The notes under the pieces were generated by a model that saw nothing but the letters and a program-made list of their open reading frames with translations, was not told the origin of the DNA and made no database searches. The translations under genes were made by a program, and so were the position numbers. A stretch of DNA of 64,000 bases. Source: Planococcus citri (taxonomy: Eukaryota > Arthropoda > Insecta > Hemiptera > Pseudococcidae). This document shows positions 1 to 11,800 of the stretch, one piece after another (position 1 is the first letter of the stretch; each line of letters starts with the position of its first letter). Where the stretch lies: contig NC_088679.1 in assembly GCF_950023065.1 (NCBI RefSeq), positions 51,708,001-51,772,000 of the forward strand. Reading direction: 5' to 3'.

Positions 1-904
1 TTAATTTTATTCCATACCTTTTCAATTTTCAAGTTTGGATAGTACTGCAATTTGCCAAAAATATTGAAAAAGAAAGGAAAAAATGAGCATAATTCGAACT
101 CTTGAAGATTTATATATTCTCAAACACGAAAATAAAATTTTCTACTAATAAAATATTACTTGATTAATCAAAAATGATTCAAAAATTGCGTGATTTGAAT
201 CATTGTTTACGAATCATGATTCGTAAAATGATTTGAGTTACTTTTTTTGAGTAGTTATTCGTTCCAACCCTGCCTAAGCGCGTAAATACGCCCTTAAAAA
301 AATCAAAAAAATTCATTTTGACAATTTTTTGGCCACGATTGAAATTATGAACGTTATTGCAGCTCAAAAATGGTGAAAAAAATTCAGAGAATCTTAAATC
401 CTGCAAAACAAATTTAGGATTTGATAGTTTTTAATATTTCAGTCCTACATATTAAGCAAAAAAATATAATATCCTATGAACGTTTTTTTTTGTTTGTGTG
501 CTGAAAGTGTCTAATATAAAAATACTTTTTTTTTTGAAGTTGTAACTGTTTTTTGAAACATTTTAAAAATAATGTATTATAAAAATTGGGGTTGTGATTT
601 TTAAAATATTGTCAGTTGACGAAAAATATTTAGCTTTTTTTTTCAATTTTTAACAAAAGGATTACTTGAGTTAACCAGTTTGATGTGGTTCTGTACTAAA
701 TTTCAATCAGCCTAATTGCCTTCTTTTTTTTGGTCGAGAAAAACAAAAGAATATCAGACCATCGAACTAAATTTTCAAGAAATAACTCCATCATCTCCCT
801 TTAATTCAAAAATCCCTTCGAAAATGTTTTATAATTGCAATTCTTCTCTTAAAAGTACTTCATTCAGTTATTCTAAAAAATTGTTCTCGTTGACGTTTTC
901 GCAG
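1..904 (+). other. Probable intron 1 of SDR copy 1
   Basis: AT-rich noncoding sequence ending in the splice acceptor of the first visible SDR exon. I searched it for a Rossmann-fold first exon like that of the second copy and saw none. It contains a perfect 22-bp palindrome at 206-227. Confidence 0.6.
206..227. repeat. Perfect 22-bp palindrome
   Basis: Arms TTTACGAATCA and TGATTCGTAAA are exact reverse complements with no spacer. The symmetry continues outward (AATCAT before, ATGATT after) with a 2-base bulge on one side. It could be a small inverted-repeat element remnant or chance in AT-rich DNA. Confidence 0.6.
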
Positions 905-2807
905 ACGATGAAATTGACGGATAAATATGGAGAATCCTTGTTCGTATTGAACGTTGATCTTTCTCACGAAGAGGAAATACTACGAGCATTCCAATGGGCT
1001 GAAGAAAATATTGGAGGAGTCGATGTGCTGGTAAATAGTGCAGGCATTGGAGGCACTTCCACTTTACTTGGTAAGTAAACTTTACTCATTCCTTTTTACG
1101 AATGAAAAATGATTACTGATTAGGTACTTTTTAATTACCTAGTATAAAGATGAATAAATATAGCATACCTATCTCCTTCTATTACCTATAAGAAAGTACT
1201 TACTCACTACTGATATTTAAGATCGTAAAAGAATACCTACCTACCCATTTCGTTCAATGAACCATGATAAATCTATCACTAATATGGCAGAAATTTAAGT
1301 AGGAAAAACCGATAGGCACATGTACTCTTATATTTATACCAACTGTAACGAATTTAATTCTATTTGCAGACGGTAATTTTAACGAATGGCATAATATGTT
1401 GAATATTAACGTAATAGCGTTGAGTCTGTGCGCTAAAGAAGCAGTAAAATCGATGAGAAAAAGAAACGTACAATTTGGACATATAATTCATTTAAGCAGG
1501 TATATTACTTACGTCATATAATTTGAAGATACTATATTTATTATATGCCAATCAAAGAAATTCTAAATCCATTTCACGCGCGGAGCAGTTCGATTGATAT
1601 GTTCGACTTATTACCTATACCTACCTACCGATTTAGGCAGTTCGCATTTATATAATATGAAATTTTTCTTTCTTTTGCATGTTTAGTAATGCAGCGCACA
1701 TAGTTCCTGAATATAGCCCATTTCATTTTTATTCCGCTACCAAACACGCCGTAAAAGCTCTAACCGAAGGATTGCGACAAGAATTAAGAAACATCAACAG
1801 TCCTATTCGAGTCACGGTTCGTGTAATTCGGTCGAATAATTTTAATTAACGTTATATATACCTACGATGAACCATACCTACGAGATATATGTACCTACAC
1901 TACACTGTGATATACGTATTTGAAAATTTATATTGTAATTAAAAATATCATTGCAGAGTATTAGTCCCGGTATTGTAAAAACACCCATAATACAGACATG
2001 CTTGGGAGACGATATTGATAAAATTGTTTACGAGAAAAATCCGTATTTACAAACCGAAGATATTGCTTCAGCTGTGGAGTATATTTTAAGCACACCTACT
2101 CATGTTCAAGTACGTATAAAGTGATATTTTCTGCATTCTGTTTGGTATCGTGATCGTTGATCATAGATCATTGGGAGAAAGGGAAAGATGAGTTGAACAG
2201 ACGTATTTCAGTCTCGAATTTGGTGCAAAGTTGGATTTACCTAGGTAATTTAGAAGGGGTGGTTTCTAGATCTAAAATCAACAAAAGTACCTAGATATTT
2301 GAAGGTATTGGTAAGAAAAAATGACTCCTCAGTTTTCAGATCGGTATTAACGAAACAAACGAATGTTTCTATTTACAGAATTACGTACTACGTAGTTTGA
2401 CAAAACAATTTTAAAAAATCAAAACTGACCTTCCATTTTACTGAAAAAAATGTTCACTTCTCAATTTTTTTAAGTTATCCATTCAAATCATTTTCGTTCT
2501 CATCTCCGAGTTCAAATTTCCACATTATATGTACGTACTTACCTATTTTAAACTCATAGGTAGATATTTCAATTAAAATTTCGAAATTAATTTTTTTGAT
2601 CTCTTAATCTTGCGCAAAATTTTATTTTTGAGGTAAAATATTAAAAATTAGTTTTGAAATGATTCAACGATAGTCTGGAACCTCCTTTTGGCTTTTGATA
2701 TACTATAAATAGTAATTAGATTAGGCGTTTTTGACATTTAGTGAAATAATTTGTATTTGTTTTAGATTCAAGATTTAACGATCAAACCTTTAGGAGCGAA
2801 TAATTGA
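905..2807 (+). CDS. Short-chain dehydrogenase/reductase, 5'-partial (SDR copy 1)
   Basis: Classical SDR oxidoreductase of the DHRS11/farnesol-dehydrogenase-like type (NAD(P)H-dependent, probably cytosolic). Exons read by splice sites and by alignment with the neighbouring copy: 905-1070, 1370-1499, 1687-1816, 1957-2109, 2766-2807 (stop TGA). All introns are GT-AG. The protein shows VNSAGI (the NNAG motif with Ser for the second Asn), NIN for the structural Asn, HLSSNAA for the catalytic Ser (codon split by an intron), YSATK for the catalytic Tyr/Lys, and the SPGIVKT loop. The N-terminal ~50 residues with the TGxxxGIG cofactor motif are absent. The exon at 905 opens with a splice acceptor (tttcgcag), so the first exon must lie upstream of the window. 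The Met at 716 is not a real start. A candidate polyadenylation signal is at 2978-2983. Substrate cannot be assigned. The family call is very secure. Confidence 0.9.
2110..2765 (+). other. Last intron of SDR copy 1
   Basis: GT-AG intron separating the exon ending in THVQ from the short terminal exon (IQDLTIKPLGANN). No gene or repeat of note inside it. Confidence 0.75.
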
Positions 2808-4506
2808 AAAATATTTGGGAGACTCGAATGAGTCAATTTTTTAATCATTTTGTTACCGTAATTTTTATTTTTTATTGTTTAAATATATTTTTTTACATCC
2901 TAGATCATTTGATGTTTTTTTCTACGTAGGTACCTGATAAAGTCACTAGCAAAAATCAAAACAAAAATTAAAATAATAATAAATGATAGTTTATGATAAT
3001 TGATAAACGAACGAAAAAAATTGTAGGTTGATCGAAATATGTAGCTTATGCCTACCAGGTATGCGACTGGTTACCAAAAGTATCGAGTGTACGAAATAAC
3101 TTTTATCAAACTGCCGGTAGGTTACACAAATATTTGATTCGAACCACGAGGTCGCCAAGCTAAACGAGTGATTTCGAAAATTCTTGTACAATTTTGAGAT
3201 ATTTCTTATGGCTACTGTAAATTAAATCATTGGGCTTGCATCGCAAGTATTTTCATGGAAGAAATTGTTGATTCGTCGTTATTTTCGATTACGTAGTACC
3301 TATCGAATAATTTGATCAGATATAAGGTAGGTACTTTTTACAGAACCTAGGTACCATTTCTGTTAATTTTTATTCAGATTCTTAATTAATGCTTGGAGCG
3401 TCTTGTGTTGTTCTGTTTGCTTCCTTCTTTTTTTTAAAAATAAGTATTACTTTTTGTTAAATGTTTGAAACGTTTCAATTACCTATCTGAAAAATTAGCG
3501 CAAAAATAAATGATCTATACTTACATACTAGAATTTTGTCAATCTATAGGTACGATCAATTGTTCTTATTAGATAATTGAATCAATTCGGAACTTTTCTT
3601 CACTGAAATACAAATAAATTGTATAGTTCGCTTTATTTTTCCCGATCTTAAAAAACCTAGAGAAAGTTTTTTTAAGCATGTAAGTAAAATGATAACGTGA
3701 GTAGGTATGCGAACCACCTATCGTGTCTGATTCATTTGTCACAAATGACGACAAAAAAAAGCGCGTGTTTTCAAATAGGTAGGTATGTATTTACTGGAAG
3801 AATCATCCTCGAATTATCGACTTTCGTTATTTTTTGCGATAAAAAAGGTAGAACTTATATTTTACGACATTTTGAAAGTTTTACTGATAAAATGAATTTG
3901 AGATAATTAAGTCGCAGTATTGGTTCAACATTGGTTACGTGGACAAGTTGGAATATTGAAAGTAAGTTGAAAGAAGTACCTAAATTTTATTTTTTTTAAT
4001 TTAATATATTTTATTATTGAAGCTTTATTGTCTTAAGTTTTTAGAATCGATCAAAAAAGAGATGGCTTGGGCTTTTTTTTCTCGGTTATTAAGGCTTATT
4101 TGAAAAATAGCAGAGGGCGTCTCATAAAAAGTATTACTGCAATTTTCAAGTTTTTCCAATTCAAACGTACATTTTGAAACTGGTATTTTCTCAAATTTTT
4201 CAACCCGAATTGAAAATTTTTTATTTTTAGGTCTTTTAATGCCCATTTTTAAATTAAATTGGTTCATAATATTTTAAAAGATGAGTATTTGAAAGACTCA
4301 GACCTTGAAGAGTAAAACCTGTTTCGCTTTTCAAAATGAATTTTTGAAACAGAATTTTAAATTTTGTAAATATTATGTTATTACGGATTTTCAGTTACCT
4401 AAGTAGATACCTATTTAGTTTGTTCCTTTTTCATCTTACCTACACAAATGAAACTTTGATCGATGACTTTTTTTTAAACTGTTGAAATTTTTAATAAAGC
4501 ACAGAC
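2808..4506. other. Spacer between the two SDR copies
   Basis: 3' flank of SDR copy 1 and 5' flank of SDR copy 2. AT-rich with scattered TAGGTA/TACCTA words. The open frames at 2991-3191, 3569-3906 and 4025-4267 resemble no family I know and are probably chance. Confidence 0.6.
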
Positions 4507-5571
4507 ATGGGAAATAAATTAGGAAGAGATGCCCTCGAAGGAAAAGGTGCCATTGTAACTGGAGCAAATTCTGGAATAGGCGCAGCAGTGGTTCGAAAAC
4601 TGTTAGAATATGGTATGGTCGTCGTAGGCATCGACACAGAGACGGATTATCTAGACGTAATTATAATTTCAAATCGGGTGGTTGAAACACACGAATAGGG
4701 CTGTTTTCTTATTTCCTAAATTTTTTAGGAATTAAAAGAGGAAGGCGATAATTCAACTTTATTGCACGTGGTACAAGCAGATATTACAGATGAAGAAGAA
4801 GTGCTCGATGCTTTCCAATGGATCAGTGATAACGTCGAAAATATCGATGTGCTGGTAAACAGCGCTGAGATTATTGAAGAAAGTTCTATTCTGGATGGTG
4901 ATATTGAATCGTGGAAGAAAATGGCGAAAACCAATATTTTGGGTCTTTGTACTTGTACAACTGAGATGATAAGAGCTATGAAAGATCAAAAAATTGATCT
5001 GGGACTTATTGTTAATATGAATAGGTATGGGTGATGCAAAATTTCTCTTTATCCTCTTCCCTCCTACTCACCTCTCAACGTGCCTTGACAATTTACTAAT
5101 TCCAGCGTCGCGGCTGATGAAGTTGCTCAAGAATCAAAACATCATTTCTACTCGGCTACGAAACACGTCGTAAAATATTTGACGGAATACTTACGTCATG
5201 AATTGGAGCTTTCGCAGCAACCAATTAAAATCACGGTAGGTAAATTCGACATTACAGCTCCAGTCGAAAAAATGACATGATTTTAATTCTTGTACTGTTT
5301 ATTCAGAACGTCTGTATCGGTCCAAATGAAACATTCTCCGTCGATAGCTACGAGAACGAATGGTTCGGAGTGGAGGGTAGTTTGGAGCTGGATGACATCA
5401 CCGGTGTAATAGAATACATTATCCATACCCCATCCCATGTTCAAGTAAGCATGAAAAAAAAAAGTATAAAATAAAATAGACTGATACATTTTTCCCAAAA
5501 ATTTTCCTTTGCTGATTCTTCTACTTTTTTTTTTTTAGATTCGCGACTTATGCGTGGTGCCGAAAAAATAA
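4507..5571 (+). CDS. Short-chain dehydrogenase/reductase, complete (SDR copy 2)
   Basis: Complete SDR gene: exons 4507-4656, 4729-5024, 5106-5235, 5307-5444, 5539-5571, summing to 747 nt (248 aa), a normal length for a classical SDR. Cofactor motif TGANSGIG at residues 18-25; the NNAG motif is altered to NSAE (94-97). The N-S-Y-K tetrad is Asn119, Ser149 (codon split by an intron), Tyr164 and Lys168 in YSATK. After the active site the usual SPG(x)V motif is replaced by CIGPNE, so the cofactor loop is unusual. The start at 4507 gives a typical SDR N-terminus (short leader, then GAIVTGA). It lies in tandem with copy 1 and shares exon lengths of 130 nt and 296 nt (the latter split in copy 1). 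Cytosolic NAD(P)-dependent reductase is likely; the altered NSAE and PG regions leave activity uncertain. Confidence 0.93.
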
Positions 5572-5870
5572 ATACGGATTGGTATCATTAGCACACTTCC
5601 CAAATGTTTTACATTGTAATTAAATATCTTCAGACGCGAATTATAATAGAATATTTATTCAACTATAAAATATTAAAATTCATTTTACACATATAGCCCG
5701 TTTCTAAACAAAATATCACAATTTAATTCATTATGTACGTAGTATAAAAAAAGTCATTACACAGATTTTTTTAAAAAATATTCACACTTTAAAATTTTTA
5801 AAAATAGGAAGAGAAAAAAATGAGACGATGAAAAAATTACATCTTGACGGAGTCTTGCCAAAATAAACCA
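5572..5870. other. Convergent 3' spacer between SDR copy 2 and POLE
   Basis: Only 299 nt separate the two facing stop codons. The SDR stop overlaps an AATAAA-like stretch, and both transcripts' 3' UTRs must end or overlap here. Confidence 0.7.
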
Positions 5871-8800
5871 TTAAGCCGAGCTTCTATTCACTTGAGTGAT
5901 CCAATCTACCATCTGTTCTAATAATGACATTTTAAAATACTTGGCAATCATACCGAAGGTATTCAGATGAGCTGAAATTTCAGTTTGATCGATCAAAGTT
6001 TTAAAAGAGCCTGAACAACTGCAATATTTCGAAATGTCGTCCATTTTGATCTGCAAAAGAAATCAATCGATGAAGTTTTATCAATGGGAGAACAATATTA
6101 GGTGTATCATTTTTTCGGAAGTTGAACAAAGTCAAGAGACTGCTCCCAATTAGATTTACGAAACATGAAAATGAAATCTGATTCATCTCAGTACATCACT
6201 CACTTGTAAACATTTTTTGCACTGAATATCTTGCAAAACGTAAGCCATCGCTTTTCTATTCAAAGCGTCGATCAACATATGTTCGATGACAGAATTTTCA
6301 TAATTAGTTTGACAAATCGGACACTGCCACATCGATCTACGCAGATTTTAATTTTGCATAAAATTTGCAATCAAATTACCACTTTAAAAATCAACATTCC
6401 ACTCACATTCCATTGATAATAACACGATGAGCATCTTTACAAAGATCGATATCTCTACAATGATTACATCCTTTGCAAATGACCTCCGGTAAAACCCAAG
6501 ATAGGGAAGGATCTTCCCAAACAGCGATATCAGAAAAATCACCGACGCCGATCAAACGTAACAAGTTTTTACGTAATTTAACAATATCTTCGTTGATCGC
6601 ACTATCCAAAGACAGCACCTGAAATTAGGAAACATAAACAGGTGTAAATTAAAAAACAAGACTACTCGTAAAATAATAAACGTCGGGATGAATCGTACTT
6701 TACAAATTGATTTCACAAATTCGAGGGCGGGTCTGACTTCATTTTTACTCCGCAAAATGGTGAAAGGAGAATCGAAGGTATCTTCTTTGATTTCCATTAC
6801 CGGATATTTTTTATGAATACGCTGAGTGATTCTGCAAAAAGAGAAATTAAAAATTTAAAAAAAATGAAAACCTGTGTTTACAATGACCACAAATAATCGC
6901 GTACAAAAATAATTTATCCGTTAATTCGCTAGAAATGAATTCTTTGGCAAATTCAGTTGTTTCTTCGTGAGCTCCAACCCCTAACTGAGTTGTCTGTGTC
7001 AACTGAGACAGCGTAGTTCTTCGTCTTTTTGGCGTAGCACATGCAGCGTCATTTGAACATAGATGAGTATAAATAGCGTGTATGTATCCGGCAACGATAT
7101 CGTTAAAGTACGTCCTCAGCCCACCATCTTCAGGTAAAAATTCCATCATATTCCAATTCATTTGAATTTCGAAATTCTACGCAGAAAACATTCGAATTAA
7201 ATAATATTACAAGCGTGCTCCGCAACTAAAATGATTAAAATCGTACATTTTCATCTTCGTCGTTTTCAGTGAGACTCGTTAAATCCAAATCATCTTCGAG
7301 CAAAGTGGTACTATGCTCTACTAACGTAGTGGGCAGTTTTCCTTTGACGCCAGCGTAATTCCACTAAAAAAATAGCCATATTTTAATTACAATTCAGAAC
7401 TAGTAATACGAATTGAATTGAAAATTTTCATACCGGATCTAACCACATAAGGTAAGGCCAACATTGGCCAAATGTAATTTGTAAACTATGAAATAGTTCT
7501 CTATTGGTGATGCTTTGCACGACGAATTTCACATAACAAATGGCTTCCTCTAAAGAATGTTTTTTCGTACAAATTATAATTCTGTTGAAGTTCGCGAATA
7601 CGATTATCGATCCTAGACGTTTGAATTCCGCCACAAGCTGTGAACAAATTTTCATTTGGTTAATTGCCAATTATCAATTACGATTCGTCTCTGAATTTCA
7701 TCATAAAAATATAAACACCATACCTGCATAAATAATTTTTTCATTAAATTATAAAGCGTTCTTCTTAATGCTGGATCATATAGAAGAGCATTAGTTGAAC
7801 GTATCCATCGATAGAAATGTATAATTTGGAAATCGGCGTAAGGATTTTGATGAATAGACACATCACGCAGCCATACATTCACCATCGATCTAAGAACTTT
7901 GAAAGCTGCTGAGCATAAAGCAGTTTCGTCGTAACTCGGTAATATGGCTGTAGTGCCCTCGACCATTTCTTCTAAAGAGGCTTGTGGCATAGCTTCGAAC
8001 GATACTGCTGAACTTGTTCCTGGAGAAATGAGCAAAAAATTAAGTAGGTATTTGTTTCGAGATTTAATTTTTTGAAAATTAATTAAAATCATTCTATTTA
8101 TTAATACCTTCGATATCTTGAACGTGATGTGACTGCAGAATTGTTGTCACAGCTAAACCATCTAATTCCAGTTCCACGCAATACGATGTATAACAATTGG
8201 AATTATTTACAACAGTACTCGAACTTTCGGAAAATTCTGTCAACATTCTAAAGAAAAAAAATTCATAAAACACCACCGTATTGTATAAATATTCAAACGT
8301 TGCTAAAAATATTAATCAGGAAATACTCATTTACCTATTATCATCAGCTTCTCTGCCACCCAAATCTGGTTTTTCGGTTTCAGAAATCCACAAGACGAAA
8401 TTGTGTTTGAGCAAGTGTCTCGAGTAAAAGATATCCGCGCCAAATAAAGTAGGATCAACGGGTAAGTTCCCAATAGGCAAATGCAAATATCTGCACTGCT
8501 CCTTCAAAACTTGCAAACTCATAACACTGCTGAGATAATGCTTCACCAATGTTCGAGCACTAACTCTTTGCCAATCCAGAGTCAAGTAGACGGATTCGGG
8601 AGATTCTTGCATGAAAAGTAATACGTAAGGAAAATCGTTGATGTCTTGAATTTCGGATGTTAGAACGTTAGTATCTGGAATATTTTCAAGATGAAATTAA
8701 TTAGCGGATTATTTTGATTTTTAAAATTATACACAATATCTGGCAAAATTTTATGAATTCAAACTGAGGTTTTCACAATCATTTTTCGCATTTTAAAAAT

Positions 8801-11800
8801 GTATTTCCCTCCTACATCTGATGAACACTCTATTACCAGAATGAAATTTAGGAATTTGTATAGTTACCAATTAGAGACTGTATGACTAAGATGGTTGGAC
8901 CCTTTCTTTCGTCTCTGTAGGCTTGTAATTTTTTCTGAATTTGTCTGAAAATCTGACGTTGGTCAGTTTCCACTCTGACTTCAAATTCGAAATTTTTAGG
9001 TGGCAGGTTCGCCTCTTCATGTCCACGTTCAATTCTATAAATTAAGTCACATTCAACTTCATTAAGAAATTTGTATTTGTATAATAAAATGATACAGGAA
9101 AATTATTTATACGTACTTATTATTCCTCTCGTTAGCATATAGAGTACTCATATTAGGCATCTGATTAGTTCGTACGCTGTCCAGGACATAAACAGCGGCT
9201 TTGTGATTTGGTTGTATAAATAATCCAAACATGGCTCTGGTACTATTAGGAGCACGATGACAATAGAGATAGATATATTTCAACGAATCTTTCTGTAGGA
9301 ATCAAATAAATTTAGGTTATTTTATCTAAATTCGAGCGAAGAATAAAATTTCAAACACTGACGTCTTTCAAATATGGTAAATTTTTCATCTGAAGTTGAT
9401 CCAATGAAAAGGAATTTAAACCTTGTAAGCCAGCAGCGGCTAACTTTTTAGCTTCCTCTTTTTCAACTGCGCACATACATCCTAATTTTATTAAAGCTCT
9501 GAGCTCGGGTTTCACGTGAGTCTCGTATATGCCTTCGATATCCGGAGCTGATAAATCGGCGACCAATTCACTGAATAATAAAAGAAAATATTAAAATATG
9601 GCTTTCCTTAAACTAAGTATATTATAAAATTTGTTTTTATTCTTACTCGGTATTTTCTAAATAAAGTCGTTCAGAGATGCCAAATTGATATAAATTGAAA
9701 ACTGGTCTAGATCGAGGCAGGATACGATTGCATTTTACCCAAGGTGCGTTTTCAATTTCTTCTCGAGGTTTACGTTGATTTACGTAGAATGTTCGAGGAA
9801 CTGTCAACTGAAGATTGTGAAGTTCATTTCCGACTAGAGCCCATAATTTCAGGACACCTGGCTGACCAGTTTCACAAACCTGAAGAAACAAAGGTTTTAA
9901 TAAAAATGCTTTACTTGGATAAAATTTTAAAAAATGATTGAAAGAACTATTTCCATACTTGTAATATTTCCCATGATGAATCCAACAACGTTCTTTGAGT
10001 ACGTCGGAAAAATCCACTAAGATCTTGACGATTCGTTAAAGGCGTATTCATACCTCCTTTGAAACGTTTGGATTGAATTCCGTTATGAACAAAATTACGT
10101 TGATTTTTCTGCCACTGCCATTTTTTCTTTTGATATTCGAGCCATTCCTAAATTGCGAACAATTTTCAAGTGATTAGTAGGTACTCTAAATAATTTTTCT
10201 CGGGACTGTATTCAAAACAGTACTTGAAAATCATCGCAAGAAGGAGGAGGCCCAAGAGCTTCTTGAAATGTAGCCGTATCATTATTAACATCACTGGTAA
10301 GCGAATCTCGTTTCCTTTTTTTCTTTTGAACCCTGAAAGATTTCGAATTCATCGGAGATGTTTTTCTACCGATATCTTCAATATCAGGAGCCGGTGGTGG
10401 AGGCATTTCAACATTTGGTGGGTCACTTGGTGTATCATCAGCAATCTCAACACTATCAGGAAATGTATCATTTACGTCATTATTTGGGATAGAATCAAAC
10501 CCGACAGAATCAACGACAGGTTCTTCATTTTCAGGCTTTTTTGGCTTAAGCTTGAACATATCGTTAATTTTTCTTTGTTTGCAAACGTCGTTTTTGTTCA
10601 TCAACTTCTTATGTAACCAATCTGGATGTCTGACTCTTTCGACTGGATTATCAAGCTATATGAAAAATGAAAATTATTGTACAATCGATGAACTGAAGCA
10701 GGTAAAATATAAATTACACTTACGCCTTGAAGAGCTGCCGGAATGGTGATAATTTTTTGAATTGCGCCGTTTAATCGTTCGATGTAATAATCCCAATCTA
10801 AAACATCTCTAATATCGATGTTGTCATCAATCGAAGTATCTTTCATCCATTTTCTTAGATAATGCCGTTTTACAGACGCTTCTGACTGGAAAATAGCCAA
10901 CGGAATAGCTCTGCGAAATATCAACGAAAAAGTTCAAGTTTGCCTCATCGAAAAATGTTTACAAAAGGACTCATTAACACGATAAAATACCTTTCTGTAA
11001 CGGGAGAACCTTCCGGTTTTCGAGAAATTATGTATCGACATGCTAATCCAGCGTCTTTGACCATTTGATCACCCAAAAATTCGGCTAATCTTTTCGCCGT
11101 ACTAATCGATGTAGATTTCTGAGATCCGTAGTCTTCTAATTTTCGAGACATCGAACGATTTTCAGAAATCAATTCGAATAACTCAGAATCGGGCATATTT
11201 CGTGCCTGTAAATCGAGAAAGAAATTATGGCAACTCATTGACGAGTTCAAAAAGACGTTATTTCGAAAAAATCTGAAATACCTTGTTGTACAACACATCG
11301 AGCCAATAATTGGCCACCGTAGCAACTGATTCGTAACATTTTTCCAATGTATCGCCTTTTAAAAACGAGTCAAAGACGGATGACTGAAATATCTTAATTA
11401 ACTGTAACTCTCCTCTTCGTTTTACTTCGAATCTACACAATTGCAAAGAATTAAAAAGCTGTACCACTTATGAAGTAATTTCAATGTTTTACCATACCCT
11501 TTCAATTCAGCGAGAGTACCGTCGAAATTAAAAACGGCGTATCTTTTCTTCAACTTTTTCCCCTCTTCTTTGGAAGCAGGCAACACCATTCCACGATATG
11601 GTCCATCAACTTCAAAAAATATAGAATTTTCGCTACGTATAATATACTTCGTGTTTTCTTTGTCCACTAATTCATGATACGCGTGATTAGTATAATGTTC
11701 CTGAAAAATAATTTTCATTCAGGTTATGGTAAAAGAAGCTTTAACTTATCTTATTATTGATTTTTTTCATACCTTGACCATAGAATTCAATACTGCATTG

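Noticed and set aside
716..904. Upstream extension and Met of the SDR copy 1 frame
   Set aside because: The residues before 905 do not align with SDRs and are separated from the real exon by a splice acceptor (tttcgcag).
4025..4267. 80-codon minus frame in the SDR spacer
   Set aside because: Plausible-looking length but no similarity I can name, and it lacks start or splice context.
10224..10616. 130-codon plus-strand frame
   Set aside because: Antisense shadow of the 432-nt linker exon of polymerase epsilon.
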